This document shows positions 1-11,892 of a DNA stretch of 64,000 nt, piece after piece. Below the pieces are notes generated by a model that was not told where the DNA came from, ran no database searches, and was given only the letters and a program-made list of their open reading frames with translations. Made by a program: the position numbers and the translations under genes. Source of the stretch: Burkholderiaceae bacterium (GTDB lineage: Bacteria > Pseudomonadota > Gammaproteobacteria > Burkholderiales > Burkholderiaceae_C). The stretch lies in NCBI GenBank assembly GCA_017992055.1, contig JAGOPK010000005.1:186001-250000 (forward strand). The letters are read 5' to 3'. Position 1 is the first letter of the stretch. Each line of letters starts with the position of its first letter.

Positions 1-563
1 TGGCTGACGGCGGCGAAGGCGGCGTCGTGGTTTTCCGGCGTCATGCTCTGCACCTGGCCGCCGATGGCCTGCCAGGCCGCGGTGGCGCGCTGCACATGCT
101 CGGGCAGGGTCTGGGCCAGCGGCGTCAGGATCACCTGGCGGCCGTTGTACAGCGTGGCATCGGCGGCCTGCACGCCCGACTGCTCGCTGCCGGCGATCGG
201 GTGCGCAGGCACGAAGCTGCGCACGCGGTCCTTCAGCACGCGGCGCGCGGTGTCGACCACATCGCGCTTGGTCGAGCCCACGTCCATCAGCAGCACCTCG
301 GGGCCGATCAGGTTGGCCACCGAGCGGAAGGTGACCTCCATCGCTGCCACCGGCACCGCCACCAGCACGATGTCGGAGCCCGACACCGCCAGCAGCGCCG
401 ACTCGGCGGCCACGTCGATCACGCCCATGCGCTTGGCCAGGTCGGTGGTCGATGGCGACTTGCTGTAGCCGATGACGCGCTTGACCAGGCCGGCGCGCTT
501 GAGCGCCAGCGCAAACGAGCCGCCCATCAGGCCGCAACCGATGACACCCAGCTGGTTGAACAT
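1..563 (-). CDS. tyrA: prephenate dehydrogenase TyrA (partial, C-terminus off the left edge)
   Basis: NAD(P)-dependent oxidation of prephenate (or arogenate) in tyrosine synthesis. The visible 187 residues start MFNQLGVIGCGLMGGSFALA, a Rossmann fold with GxGLMGGS. The catalytic region HPIAGSEQSG follows near residues 120-130, as in the PDH family. The ATG at 563 opens 11 nt past the pheA stop, so the gene is the distal member of a serC-pheA-tyrA run on the minus strand. Family identity is clear; total length cannot be seen. Confidence 0.92.
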   Translation of the reverse strand, partial: MFNQLGVIGCGLMGGSFALALKRAGLVKRVIGYSKSPSTTDLAKRMGVIDVAAESALLAVSGSDIVLVAVPVAAMEVTFRSVANLIGPEVLLMDVGSTKRDVVDTARRVLKDRVRSFVPAHPIAGSEQSGVQAADATLYNGRQVILTPLAQTLPEHVQRATAAWQAIGGQVQSMTPENHDAAFAAVS

Positions 564-574
564 GGTGCGCGGCT

Positions 575-1693
575 TCAGTGCACGTCGACCGGGTAGGCGC
601 CCAGCACCTTGAAGAAGGCGCAGGCCTCGCGCAGCGCGCGCAGCGCCGTGTCCATGCGCGGCTCGTCGGGGTGGCCGTCCAGGTCGATGTAGAAGTAGTA
701 CTCCCACTGGCCCGAGCGTGCCGGGCGCGACTCGAAGCGCGTCATCGACACGCCATGCTCCTTCAGCGGCACCAGCAGGTCGTGCACCGCGCCGGGCTGG
801 TTGGGCACGCTGACCACCAGGCTGGTGCAGTCGTGGCCCGAGGCACGGGGCGCCGGGTGGCGATCCGGGTGGGTGACGATGGCGAAGCGGGTGCGGTTGT
901 GGGCATCGTCCTGGATCGCCGGGGCCACGATGTGCAGGCCGAACTCGCTGGCCGCGCGGGCGCTGGCGATGCCGGCAATGGATGCATCCAGCGAGGCCAG
1001 GCGTGCGCCCTCGGCATTGCTGGACACCGGCCGGCGCTCGGCCTCGGGCAGGTGGTGGCTGAGCCAGCCATGGCATTGCGCCAGCGCCTGCGGATGGGCG
1101 GCCACGGTCTTGATGCCGGCCAGGCTGTTGTCGCGGCGCAGCAGGTTGTGGCGCACGATCAGGCTGGTCTCGCCGATGATGAACAGCGGCGAGGTCAGGA
1201 ACAGGTCCAGCGTGCGCGCCACGCTGCCCTCGGTGGAGTTCTCCACCGGCATCACGCCGAAATCGGCGGCGCCGGCGGCGGTGGTGCGCATCACCTCGTC
1301 CATGCTGGCGCAGGGCACGCGCACGATGGAGCTGCCGAAGAAGCCCAGTGCCGCCTCTTCGCTGAAGGTGCCGGCCGGGCCCAGGTAGGCCACGCGCGTG
1401 GGCGTCTCCAGCGCGCGGCAGGCGCTCATGATCTCGCGCCAGATCGGCGCCACGCTGTCGCTCTTCAGCGGCCCGGGGTTGGCGCCCTTCAGGCCGTCGA
1501 TGACCTGGGCCTCGCGCTCGGGGCGGAACACCACCGAGCCTTCCTTCTTCTTCAGCTCGCCGACCTCCAGCGCCAGGCCGGCACGGCGGTTCAGCAGGGC
1601 CAGCAGTTCGCGGTCGACGGTGTCGATCTGCTGGCGCAGGGCCAGCAGTTCGGGCTGCACCACGGGGACGTTCTTGTTGTCGGCTTCAGCCAT
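575..1693 (-). CDS. pheA: bifunctional chorismate mutase / prephenate dehydratase (P-protein)
   Basis: Cytoplasmic enzyme converting chorismate to prephenate and then phenylpyruvate. About 372 aa from MAEADNKN. Residues ~10-95 form an AroQ-type mutase helix bundle ([19 protein letters not shown]). Residues ~100-275 are prephenate dehydratase, beginning [15 protein letters not shown] and carrying the catalytic TRF triplet (HNRTRFAIV). Residues ~285-365 are an ACT domain with the ESRP phenylalanine-binding motif. The ATG at 1693 overlaps the serC stop by 8 nt (ATGGCTGA), which favours it over an upstream ATG and implies translational coupling. Feedback inhibition by phenylalanine is expected from the ACT domain. 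Confidence 0.96.
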   Translation of the reverse strand: MAEADNKNVPVVQPELLALRQQIDTVDRELLALLNRRAGLALEVGELKKKEGSVVFRPEREAQVIDGLKGANPGPLKSDSVAPIWREIMSACRALETPTRVAYLGPAGTFSEEAALGFFGSSIVRVPCASMDEVMRTTAAGAADFGVMPVENSTEGSVARTLDLFLTSPLFIIGETSLIVRHNLLRRDNSLAGIKTVAAHPQALAQCHGWLSHHLPEAERRPVSSNAEGARLASLDASIAGIASARAASEFGLHIVAPAIQDDAHNRTRFAIVTHPDRHPAPRASGHDCTSLVVSVPNQPGAVHDLLVPLKEHGVSMTRFESRPARSGQWEYYFYIDLDGHPDEPRMDTALRALREACAFFKVLGAYPVDVH

Positions 1694-2792
1694 GGCGGCG
1701 GGCAAAGTCCTGCAGGTAGTCGACCAGGGCCTGCACCCCGGCCAGTGGCATGGCGTTGTAGATCGAGGCGCGCATGCCGCCCACGCTCTTGTGGCCCTTG
1801 AGCTGCAGCAGCCCAGCGGCCTTGGCGCCGGCCAGGAAGGCCTCGTTCAGCGATTCGTCGCGCAGGAAGAACGGCACGTTCATGCGCGAGCGAGCCTCGC
1901 GGGCGACGCGGTTGGCATAGAAGCCGTCGCAGTGGTCCAGATAGCCGTACAGCAACTCGGCCTTGGCGCGGTTGCGCGCCTCCATCGCCGCCACGCCGCC
2001 CTGGCGCTTGAGCCACTGGAACACCAGGCCGGCGATGTAGATGCCGTAGGTGGGCGGGGTGTTGAACATCGAGCCATGCTCGGCCACGGTCTGGTAGTTG
2101 AAGGCCGTGGGGCAGATGGGCAGGGCATGGCCCAGCAGGTCCTCGCGCACCACCACCAGGGTCAGGCCGGCCGGGCCGATGTTCTTCTGCGCGCCGGCAA
2201 AGGCCAGGCCGACGCGGCTCCAGTCGATGGGCCGCGACAGGATGTGGCTGGAGCAGTCGATGACCAGGGGCGCATCGCAGCCGAGTGCCGCCAGGTCGGG
2301 CAGCTGCTGGGCCTCGACACCGTGGATGGTCTCGTTGCTGCACAGGTGCACATAGCTGGCGCCGTCGCGCAGCCGCCAGCTGGACGGGTCCGGCAGCGTG
2401 GTGTGGCCGTCGGCCTCGTTGCTGGCGGCAATCGCCACGTCGGCGTACTTGCGCGCCTCGCCGGCCGACTTCTTGGACCAGGCGCCGCTGATCACCAGGT
2501 CCACCTGGGCGCCGGGCCGGCGTGCGGCCAGGTTCATCGGCACGATGGCGTTTTCGCCCAGGCCGCCGCCCTGCATGAACAGGATGCGGTAGTCGGCCGG
2601 CACCGCCAGCAACTCGCGCAGGTCGCGCTCGGCCTGCTCGTAGATGGCGATGAACTCGCGGCCGCGGTGGCTCATCTCCATCACGCCCATGCCGCTGCCA
2701 TGCCAGTCCAGCATCTCGGCTGCGGCCTCGCGCAACACCTCCTCGGGCAGCATGGCCGGGCCGGCCGAGAAGTTCCAGGGGCGTGGGTCCAT
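1686..2792 (-). CDS. serC: phosphoserine aminotransferase SerC
   Basis: PLP-dependent conversion of 3-phosphohydroxypyruvate to phosphoserine; the family also serves pyridoxal phosphate synthesis. 368 aa from [20 protein letters not shown], the family's usual N-terminus, so the longer frame upstream is not used. The PLP lysine lies in the motif [12 protein letters not shown], and [13 protein letters not shown] near residue 40 is also typical. It sits 13 nt after the DUF2059 gene and overlaps pheA, so DUF2059-serC-pheA-tyrA reads as one unit. Confidence 0.97.
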   Translation of the reverse strand: MDPRPWNFSAGPAMLPEEVLREAAAEMLDWHGSGMGVMEMSHRGREFIAIYEQAERDLRELLAVPADYRILFMQGGGLGENAIVPMNLAARRPGAQVDLVISGAWSKKSAGEARKYADVAIAASNEADGHTTLPDPSSWRLRDGASYVHLCSNETIHGVEAQQLPDLAALGCDAPLVIDCSSHILSRPIDWSRVGLAFAGAQKNIGPAGLTLVVVREDLLGHALPICPTAFNYQTVAEHGSMFNTPPTYGIYIAGLVFQWLKRQGGVAAMEARNRAKAELLYGYLDHCDGFYANRVAREARSRMNVPFFLRDESLNEAFLAGAKAAGLLQLKGHKSVGGMRASIYNAMPLAGVQALVDYLQDFARRHG

Positions 2793-2805
2793 CGTGGCGC
2801 TCAGC

Positions 2806-3434
2806 TCACTTCTTCGGTGCGGCCGGGCCCGAGGCCCGCGGCGCGGCGCTGGCCGGCGCCGTGCCGGCGGCGGCATTGAGCTTGGCGCCCAGGGTCTGCT
2901 CCAGGGCCTTGAGCTTGGGCGCCACCTGCGGCTGGGTCTCGGCCACCAGGCGCTTGGCCAGGTCCTGACTCATCGCACCCGAGGCCTGCTGGTACTTGCG
3001 CTGCACCGGAGATTCCAGCCAGGCGATCAGCGTGCGCAGCTCGTCGTCGTTGAAGTCCTTGTCGAGTGCCGCGCCCAGGGTCTCGGGCGCCAGCTTCAGC
3101 GCGCGCTCGCGCAGCATCGGCGCGATCTCGTCGAAGAACTTCTTCACCTCGGCCTGCAGCTCGCGGCCCACGGCCTCGCGCTTGTCGGCCGGCACCCGGC
3201 CCAGGGCCTGGCCGGCCACCTGCAGCACCTGGGTGGCGGTCTGGTTGGCCAGCTGCAGGCCCAGGCCTTCGATGCCGGGCTGCTGCAGCTGCAGCACCTT
3301 GTCGATCAGCGCCTTCTTGGCGGCCGACGGGGCGGCAGCGGCGGCTGGCGCGGCGGCCTGGGCCATCGCGGCCGCGGCACCGGTGGCCAGCGAGGCGGCC
3401 AGCAGCAGGCGGGCGAACGGTTGCAAAGCAGTCA

Positions 3435-3435
<1 letters not shown>
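2806..3435 (-). CDS. secreted DUF2059-family protein
   Basis: 209 aa with a Sec-type signal ([25 protein letters not shown]), an Ala/Pro-rich linker, then an all-helical domain. The signature is in the second half ([22 protein letters not shown]), typical of DUF2059. The tail is Ala/Pro/Lys-rich and low complexity. The start codon overlaps the gyrA stop by one base (TGATG), so it is coupled to gyrA. A periplasmic location is expected; molecular function is unknown. Confidence 0.85.
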
Positions 3436-6083
<2,648 letters not shown>

Positions 6084-6369
6084 GCGGGCTGAGGGCGGAT
6101 CAGCGCCCAGGTGAGCAAGGCGAAGGCAAGGCGGCGCCCGGGTCTGGACGGCCAACCCGCAATTCTAAGCGGCGGCGGTTTGTCGCAGCGATGCAACATC
6201 CGCGGCCGTTCGGCGCCAGAAGCGGCGGAAAAGCCAGACGCAAGAAACCGCTATGGCAGAATGAATCGATCGGTGGCAAGCGCCTGCCGAACCAGGCGTT
6301 TGCCAGCTTTTCTTGGCTTCCGATTTGGACGTTACGCAGGCGACTGCGGCTTTCCTCGAGAGGAGAATC

Positions 6370-7068
6370 ATGAAGAAACTGAACAAGGTGGCGGTGCTCT
6401 TCGCGTCGGCCGCAATCGCTGCGCCGCTGGCGTCTTTGGCCCAGGTCACCACCGGTGGCGACAACTGGCGCTCCACCGACGGCACGGTGTGGAAGAACGG
6501 CACCAGCGAACTGTGCTGGCGCGATGCCAGCTGGACCCCGGCCACCGCCGACGAAAAGTGCGATGGCGCGCTGAAGAAGGCCGCTCCCCCGGCACCGCCC
6601 GCGCCCGCTCCGGCTCCGCGCGTGGCCCCGCCCGCGGCTCCCGTCGCTCCGCCCGCTCCGGCTCCCGCCCCGGCGCCGGCCCCGGCTCCGGTCGCGCCCA
6701 AGCCCACCAGCGAGAAGGTGACCTTCGCTGCTGACGCCTTCTTCGACTTCGACAAGGCTGTGCTGAAGCCCGAAGCCAAGGCCAAGATGGACGACCTGGT
6801 CGGCAAGACCGCGGCCGTGGCCCTGGAAGTCGTGATCGCCGTCGGCCACACCGACTCGGCCGGTACCGACGCCTACAACCAGAAGCTGTCGGTGAACCGC
6901 GCCGAAGCCGTGAAGGCCTATCTGGTCGGCAAGGGCATCGAGAAGAACCGCGTCTACACCGAAGGCAAGGGCGAGAAGGCCCCGGTGGCCGACAACAAGA
7001 CCGCCGAAGGCCGCGCGAAGAACCGCCGCGTGGAAATCGAAGTGGTCGGCACCCGCGCCGTCAAGTGA
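6370..7068 (+). CDS. ompA: OmpA-family outer membrane protein
   Basis: 232 aa with a cleavable signal (MKKLNKVAVLFASAAIAAPL..LAQ), a short Cys-containing N-terminal region (ELCWRD...EKCDG), a long Pro/Ala linker at residues ~75-115, and a C-terminal OmpA peptidoglycan-binding domain (FFDFDKAVLKPEAK; GHTDSAGTDAYNQKLS; GRAKNRRVEIEV). No full eight-strand barrel is present, so it probably tethers cell wall to envelope rather than forming a pore. A strong GAGAGGAG ribosome site (6358-6364) sets the ATG at 6370. Divergent from gyrA; a hairpin terminator follows. Confidence 0.93.
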   Translation: MKKLNKVAVLFASAAIAAPLASLAQVTTGGDNWRSTDGTVWKNGTSELCWRDASWTPATADEKCDGALKKAAPPAPPAPAPAPRVAPPAAPVAPPAPAPAPAPAPAPVAPKPTSEKVTFAADAFFDFDKAVLKPEAKAKMDDLVGKTAAVALEVVIAVGHTDSAGTDAYNQKLSVNRAEAVKAYLVGKGIEKNRVYTEGKGEKAPVADNKTAEGRAKNRRVEIEVVGTRAVK

Positions 7069-7100
7069 TGCCAGGCCCTGCGGGGCCTCTTCACCGACAA

Positions 7101-7122
7101 CCCCGCCTCGGCGGGGTTTTTC
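7101..7122 (+). terminator. intrinsic terminator after ompA
   Basis: GC-rich hairpin (CCCCGCC / GGCGGGG) followed by a T-run, 32 nt past the ompA stop and before ubiG. Confidence 0.85.
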
Positions 7123-7174
7123 GTTTCCAGGCCGCCGGCGCCGCGCCCGGCCGGCCTGGCGCTAGCATGCCGTC

Positions 7175-7891
7175 ATGAGCCTGAATCACAACCTCAATGC
7201 CGACCCGCAGGAGCTGGCCAAGTTCGGCGAGCTGGCCCACAAGTGGTGGGATCCGGATGGCGAGTTCCGTCCGCTGCACCAGATCAATCCGCTGCGCCTG
7301 GACTGGATCGACGGCCAGGCCCAGCTGGCCGGCAAGAGCGTGCTCGATGTCGGCTGCGGTGGCGGCATCCTGGCCGAGTCCATGGCCCGGCGTGGCGCCG
7401 AGGTGTTGGGCATCGACCTGTCGACCAAGCCGCTGAAGGTGGCGCAGCTGCATGCGCTGGAGGCCGGCCTGCCGCGGCTGCGCTACCGCGAGGTGGCGGC
7501 CGAGGCGCTGGCGGCCGAGCAGCCGGCCAGCTTCGACGTGGTCACCTGCATGGAGATGCTCGAGCATGTGCCCGAGCCGGCCTCGGTGGTGCAGGCCTGC
7601 GCCAGCCTGGTCAAGCCGGGCGGCTGGGTGTTCTTCTCGACCATCAACCGCAATGCCAAGGCCTGGCTGTTTGCCATCGTCGGTGCCGAGCACCTGCTGA
7701 AGCTGCTGCCCAAGGGCACGCACGAATACCAGCGCTTCATCCGCCCCAGCGAACTGGGCCGCTGGTGCCGCGATGCGGCGCTGGAGCCGCAGGGCTTCAA
7801 GGGCATGGAATACAACCCGCTGACGCAGCGCTACTGGCTGTCGCAGGACAGCTCGGTCAACTACCTGCTGGCCTGCCGGCGGCCCGATTGA
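7175..7891 (+). CDS. ubiG: UbiG, ubiquinone 3-O-methyltransferase
   Basis: SAM-dependent O-methylation steps of ubiquinone synthesis. 238 aa; the SAM-binding motif [11 protein letters not shown] lies near residues 58-68, followed by [13 protein letters not shown] and the family motif FFSTINRN. The N-terminus ([20 protein letters not shown]) is diagnostic of UbiG. Followed at once by gph, a pairing common in betaproteobacteria. Confidence 0.97.
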   Translation: MSLNHNLNADPQELAKFGELAHKWWDPDGEFRPLHQINPLRLDWIDGQAQLAGKSVLDVGCGGGILAESMARRGAEVLGIDLSTKPLKVAQLHALEAGLPRLRYREVAAEALAAEQPASFDVVTCMEMLEHVPEPASVVQACASLVKPGGWVFFSTINRNAKAWLFAIVGAEHLLKLLPKGTHEYQRFIRPSELGRWCRDAALEPQGFKGMEYNPLTQRYWLSQDSSVNYLLACRRPD

Positions 7892-7900
7892 GGTTTGGCG

Positions 7901-8548
7901 ATGCTGCTGTTTGACCTCGACGGCACGCTGGTGGACAGCGCGCCCGATCTGGCTGGCGCCGCCAACGACCTGCGCGCCGAGCACGGCCTGGCACCGCTGC
8001 CGCTGGCGGCGCTGCGGCCCATGGTTGGCGCCGGTGCGCGCGGCATGGTCGGCGTGGCCTTTGGCGTCAAGCCCGACGATGAGCGCTTTGCCGCGCTGAA
8101 GGACGCCTTCCTGGAGCGTTATGCCCAGCGCCTGCTGGTGCACACGCGGCTGTTCGATGCGGTGGCGCCGCTGCTCGATGCGCTGGACGCCGGTGGCCAG
8201 CGCTGGGGCATCGTCACCAACAAGGCCATGCGCTTCACCGCGCCCATCGTCGCCGGCCTGGGGCTGGATGCGCGGGCCGCGGTGGTGATTGCCGGCGACA
8301 CCACGCCGCATGCCAAGCCGCATCCGGCGCCGCTGCTGGAGGCGGCGCGGCGTGTGGGCGTGGCGCCGGGGCATTGCCACTACATCGGCGACGACCTGCG
8401 CGACATCCAGGCCGGCCGCGCCGCCGGCATGGCCACGGCCGCCGCCGCCTGGGGCTATCTGGGCCAGGGCGAGCCGGTCGAGGCCTGGGGCGCCGATCGC
8501 GTGCTGCATTCGCCCGACCAGCTCTTGCAATGGCTGGAACTGGCCTAA
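7901..8548 (+). CDS. gph: phosphoglycolate phosphatase (HAD family)
   Basis: HAD hydrolase of 215 aa that removes phosphate from 2-phosphoglycolate. Motif I FDLDGTLVDS sits at the N-terminus, motif II is VTNK, and motif III is YIGDDLRDIQAG. The ATG at 7901 has AGG spaced 7 nt upstream; an in-frame TTG at 7895 is too close to that site. It starts 9 nt after ubiG and ends 14 nt before ssrA. Confidence 0.92.
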   Translation: MLLFDLDGTLVDSAPDLAGAANDLRAEHGLAPLPLAALRPMVGAGARGMVGVAFGVKPDDERFAALKDAFLERYAQRLLVHTRLFDAVAPLLDALDAGGQRWGIVTNKAMRFTAPIVAGLGLDARAAVVIAGDTTPHAKPHPAPLLEAARRVGVAPGHCHYIGDDLRDIQAGRAAGMATAAAAWGYLGQGEPVEAWGADRVLHSPDQLLQWLELA

Positions 8549-8551
8549 ACT
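8525..8551 (+). promoter_or_regulatory. candidate ssrA promoter
   Basis: TTGCAA (8525-8530) and TAAACT (8546-8551) with a 15-bp spacer, lying in the end of gph and 11 nt before the mature tmRNA 5' end. The spacer is short of the usual 17 bp, so the -10 assignment may shift by a base or two. Confidence 0.45.
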
Positions 8552-8562
8552 AGCGATCACCA

Positions 8563-8936
8563 GGGGCCGACCTGGCTTCGACGTGGGTGCGGAGTCGGTT
8601 CAGGGCATGCCGAGCGCCAGATCAGCTCGTAAATCCAGCTGGAAACAAGTAACTGCGAACGACGAACGTTTCGCCCTCGCCGCTTAACACCGGTGAGCCT
8701 CGCAACGGTTGGCCGATGGGCCGGGTCTGAGCCGCAAGGCAAGGGCTGCGAGGTCATTCACATTGGCTGGCTCCCGACCGGGTCACTTGGGCGGGGGTGA
8801 GATTCAAGGTGACTGGCTTGTCCGGTAGCGTGCTGCTGCGCGACCTGACAGGCGAGATCCAAATCAGACAGCTAAGCATGTAGAACTGGCCGGTGATGGC
8901 TTGCGGACGGGGGTTCGATTCCCCCCGGCTCCACCA
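8563..8936 (+). ncRNA. ssrA: tmRNA (SsrA)
   Basis: Transfer-messenger RNA for ribosome rescue, 374 nt. The tRNA-like acceptor stem pairs GGGGCCG (5') with CGGCTCC (3') and ends in a genomically encoded CCA. The T-arm has GGTTCGATTCC. The resume codon GCG is at 8655; the frame GCG AAC GAC GAA ... GCT TAA (8655-8687) encodes the tag ANDERFALAA, the form found in betaproteobacteria. The 3' end is the integration site of the neighbouring element but remains intact, with the element's integrase reading away from it. Confidence 0.98.
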
Positions 8937-8948
8937 AGACAGGGTCCA
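8934..8948. repeat. attL: left 15-bp direct repeat at the ssrA 3' end
   Basis: CCAAGACAGGGTCCA begins with the terminal CCA of tmRNA and recurs exactly at 15668-15682. tmRNA 3' ends are classic targets of tyrosine integrases, and an integrase gene starts 160 bp away. The exact crossover cannot be read from one genome. Confidence 0.8.
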
Positions 8949-8967
8949 CAACGGACCGCAAACGACG

Positions 8968-9003
8968 AAAGCGCTAAGTCTCACAAGGACTTAGCGCTTT
9001 TTT
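8968..9003 (+). terminator. terminator downstream of ssrA (element-borne copy)
   Basis: A 13-bp perfect stem (8968-8980 with 8988-9000), 7-nt loop and T-run. It lies inside the element side of attL and is clearly related to the terminator at 15711-15743, so the element appears to bring its own replacement for the displaced ssrA terminator. Confidence 0.88.
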
Positions 9004-9024
9004 CTTGTCCGCATGGGGCCGGAA

Positions 9025-9110
9025 AGTTACTCATACATCCAACCCTCGTGTGAGTAGCTTTGTGTATAACTGGCCCTGTGAGTAGCTATCCGACCCTATA
9101 GTTACTCACA
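9025..9110. repeat. integrase arm-type repeats, left cluster
   Basis: TGTGAGTAGCT occurs at 9049-9059 and 9077-9087. Inverted copies lie at 9025-9033 (AGTTACTCA) and 9100-9110 (AGTTACTCACA). The last overlaps the integrase start codon. Related copies lie at the far end of the element (15597-15661). Position and repetition fit integrase arm sites; the overlap with the start suggests integrase autoregulation (inference). Confidence 0.6.
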
Positions 9111-10414
9111 TGGCCGGCACTGACCTACTCAACGACAAGGCGATCCGCGCCGCCTTGAAGCGCGCGGCGGAGGCGGGCAAGACCGAAGCGATCAACGACG
9201 GCGCCGGGTTGCGGCTGGACTGCCAGCCCAGCGGCGCCGGCTGGTGGCGCTTCCGCTACCGCTTTGGCGGCAAGGCCGGGATGCTGTCGCTGGGCGTCTA
9301 CCCCGATGTGCCGCTGTCCCTGGCCCGCCAGCGCCGCAACGAGGCCCGCGAACAGATTGCGGCCGGCATCGACCCCAGCGGCGCCCGCAAGGCCGACAAG
9401 CTGGCCCAGGCCGCCCGCCAGACCGTCGAGGCGCTGCAGGCCGCGGGCGAGGCCCTGCCGGGCACCTTCGAGGCCGTGGCCCGCGACTGGCTGGTGACCG
9501 TGCATCAAGCCAAGGTCAGCGCCGGCCATGCCGAGCGCACCCGCATCCGCTTCGAGCAGGATGCGTTTCCGTGGATTGGCGCCCGGCCCCTGGCCGACAT
9601 CGACGCGCCCGAACTGTTGACCGTGCTGCGCCGGGTGACGGCCCGCGGGGCCATCGAGACGGCGCACCGCCTCAAGGATGCGTGCGGGCAGGTGTTCCGC
9701 TACGGCATCGCCACGGGCGCCTGCAACCGCAACCCCGCGGCCGACCTGCGCGACGCGCTGCCGCCGGTGCCCACGCGACACCTGGCCGCGGTGGTGGACC
9801 CCAAGCAGGCCGGCGAGCTGCTGCGGGCCATGGGCGACTATGCCGGCCACCCCATCACCCGCGCGGCGCTGGCCTTGTCGGCGCTGCTGTTCCTGCGGCC
9901 CGGCGAATTGCGGCAACTTGAATGGGCCTGGGTCGATCTGGACGGCGCCCAGGTGACCATCCCCGGTGCCCTGATGAAGCGCCGCAAGGACGACAAGGCC
10001 AACGGCGCGCCGCACCTGGTGCCGCTGGCGCCGCAGGCCGTGGCCATCTTTCGCGACCTGCAGCCGCTCACCGGGGCCGGCCGCTACGTGTTCCCGAGCC
10101 TGCAGACCAAGGACAGGCCGATGTCAGAGAACACGGTGAATGTGGCACTGCGCCGCATGGGCTTTGACCGCGAAACGGCCACCGCGCACGGCTTTCGTGC
10201 CATGGCCCGCACCATGGCCGCCGAGCGCCTGGGCATTGACCCGCAGGTGATCGAGGCCCAATTGGCCCACGCGGTGCCCGATGCCCTGGGCCGGGCCTAC
10301 AACCGGACGACCTTTGCCGAGCAGCGGCGCGAGTTGATGGTGAAGTGGGCGGAGTACCTGGACCGTTTGCGCAAAGGTGCCGAGGTCATTGCGTTGCCCG
10401 AACGCGCCGCATGA
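9110..10414 (+). CDS. int: P4-type tyrosine integrase
   Basis: Site-specific recombinase of 434 aa. The N-terminal DUF4102-like arm-binding region (residues ~1-95: GLRLDCQ...WWRFRYRFGGKAGMLSLGVYP) is followed by a core-binding domain (~115-215) and a catalytic domain with the expected residues: Arg in FLRPGELRQLEW, Lys in MKRRKD, HxxR in AHGFRAMART, His in LAHAV, and the nucleophile Tyr in RAYNRT near residue 398. Reads away from ssrA, the normal orientation for this family. Catalytic residues look intact, so excision may still be possible. Confidence 0.95.
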   Translation: MAGTDLLNDKAIRAALKRAAEAGKTEAINDGAGLRLDCQPSGAGWWRFRYRFGGKAGMLSLGVYPDVPLSLARQRRNEAREQIAAGIDPSGARKADKLAQAARQTVEALQAAGEALPGTFEAVARDWLVTVHQAKVSAGHAERTRIRFEQDAFPWIGARPLADIDAPELLTVLRRVTARGAIETAHRLKDACGQVFRYGIATGACNRNPAADLRDALPPVPTRHLAAVVDPKQAGELLRAMGDYAGHPITRAALALSALLFLRPGELRQLEWAWVDLDGAQVTIPGALMKRRKDDKANGAPHLVPLAPQAVAIFRDLQPLTGAGRYVFPSLQTKDRPMSENTVNVALRRMGFDRETATAHGFRAMARTMAAERLGIDPQVIEAQLAHAVPDALGRAYNRTTFAEQRRELMVKWAEYLDRLRKGAEVIALPERAA

Positions 10415-10498
10415 ACTGAGACTCTGAGTTCTGCCGCGCCTAAGCTGATCCCCGAAAAGCCGGTCCCCTTGCCGGCCTGGCGCGGCACCCTCACAAGG

Positions 10499-11131
10499 AT
10501 GTACGAAGGGGTGCATGTGGTTAGACGAGTCAGTAGCGTTGGCTATCCGTGGCGGCGCTGTGTCGAGGGTGGACCAACTTCTGACAACCTCGTGGCGCTT
10601 CGAAACTGGTCAGACGGCTTTCTGGTTTCACTTGCACGTAGCCACGGAGTCCTGAAGCCTTCAGAGACCTTGCGCTCACTTTTTCCGCCAACTGAGCCGA
10701 CCCTGCAGATCGAGGCGCGATCATCCGGCATAAAGGCGCGCGCGGTCGGTTTGCTGACACTGCTGGCTGCCATGCTCGATTTCGCTGAGGGTGCCCAGAC
10801 GGGTAAAGATCCGAGCTGGAGCGTTACTGATTGGCCGGACTTTTTCTACCGTGCGGAGATGGCTGCACAAATGGCCCATGGCTATTTGCTTGCACTTGAC
10901 GATGTGCGGGACACCAACGTCTATCGCGGGGCTCAAGGCCGCAAGTTGATCGGCTCCGCAACCCGTGCCCGCGCCAGTAAGGCCGCAGACGGATTGCGAG
11001 GCGTCATGACCAAAGAGGCGGCCGCGCCGATCATTGCAAATCAAATCGGCAAGTCGACCTCGTATGTGCGGAGGCTTCTTTCTGACATGTATCCAGGCAT
11101 TAAGTGGGGTGAGAGTTCAGAAGCTGGATGA
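10499..11131 (+). CDS. hypothetical protein, possible C-terminal helix-turn-helix
   Basis: About 210 aa from the ATG at 10499; an upstream TTG (10469) or an internal start are possible, and no good ribosome site decides it. I do not recognise a family. The middle is helical (ARAVGLLTLLAAMLDFAEGA). The last ~45 residues (PIIANQIGKSTSYVRRLLSDMYPG) could be a helix-turn-helix. Codon choice is visibly less GC-rich than in all neighbours, including the rest of the element, which suggests separate acquisition. Confidence 0.55.
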   Translation: MYEGVHVVRRVSSVGYPWRRCVEGGPTSDNLVALRNWSDGFLVSLARSHGVLKPSETLRSLFPPTEPTLQIEARSSGIKARAVGLLTLLAAMLDFAEGAQTGKDPSWSVTDWPDFFYRAEMAAQMAHGYLLALDDVRDTNVYRGAQGRKLIGSATRARASKAADGLRGVMTKEAAAPIIANQIGKSTSYVRRLLSDMYPGIKWGESSEAG

Positions 11132-11226
11132 ATCCGCTGATTTCGCGTGCTTGGTCGAGTGATGTCACACGCTGAATCGCTCGACATCGCGTAGCCTCAG
11201 CGGCGGCAAGGTGCGGCAATGTCAAC

Positions 11227-11574
11227 ATGACAAGCCGCATCGGGCCGCATACATCGGGACAGGCCCACCCGAGCCCAGCAACGCAAAGTCTGCCGGCCGA
11301 TCTGGCCGCGGTGGCGTTGATTGATGCCAAGACCTGCGCCGCCATCGGCGCCATGTCCGTGAGTTGGTGGCACGAGAGAGTGGCGGCCGGTGACGCGCCG
11401 CAACCCGTCATCCGGCGGCCCCGCTGCACCCGCTGGCGGTCCACGGATGCCGCCGAGTTCTGGCGCACCTTCGCCCAGCAGCGCGACAGCCATGCCAGTG
11501 CCCGGGTGAAGGCCCAGGCCCGCAAGGCCAGCGCCGCGGCCCAGACCAAGCGCGCCGCCCAGGCCCAGCAGTAA
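11227..11574 (+). CDS. AlpA/excisionase-like DNA-binding protein
   Basis: 115 aa. Residues ~30-85 (ALIDAKTCAAIGAMSVSWWHERVAAGDAPQPVIRRPRCTRWR) follow the pattern of AlpA/MerR-like winged helices: a helix-turn-helix, a Pro-rich wing and a final strand that adjusts to the target. The tail is basic (ASARVKAQARKASAAAQTKR). Such proteins commonly act as excisionase or activator of integrase in P4-like elements. Assigned from sequence pattern and position, not from a search. Confidence 0.65.
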   Translation: MTSRIGPHTSGQAHPSPATQSLPADLAAVALIDAKTCAAIGAMSVSWWHERVAAGDAPQPVIRRPRCTRWRSTDAAEFWRTFAQQRDSHASARVKAQARKASAAAQTKRAAQAQQ

Positions 11575-11583
11575 GAGGCCGCC

Positions 11584-11892
11584 ATGTCCAAAGCCTTGAA
11601 TGCCCGCCGGGCAGGCGGAGCCCTGCCCATCAAAGACGAGGGGCCGGCCGTGGCGACGGCGGCCCCCCTGGCAGAACCTCAAAACCCTGGCGCCGATTCT
11701 GGCCGGGCCACCCCCTCGCGGCAAGCCTTGCGGGTGATCGCAGGCGAGCAGCAGGCCCGTCAGTACCTGGCCCGGCTGCAGGCCCAGCAGGCCGATCCCG
11801 ACGAGTTGGCGTTGATCGTGGCCCGGCTCTATGGCGACCTGCTGCGCGGCTTCTGCCGCGTGCTGGCGCGTGCCATCGGGGGTGCCGCATGA
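11584..11892 (+). CDS. small element protein of unknown function
   Basis: 102 aa, starting 9 nt after the preceding gene. The first ~45 residues are low complexity; residues 46-95 (ALRVIAGEQQARQYLARLQAQQ...LIVARLYGDLLRGFCRVLARAI) are predicted to form amphipathic helices. Overlaps the next start by 4 nt (ATGA). No family recognised. Confidence 0.6.
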   Translation: MSKALNARRAGGALPIKDEGPAVATAAPLAEPQNPGADSGRATPSRQALRVIAGEQQARQYLARLQAQQADPDELALIVARLYGDLLRGFCRVLARAIGGAA

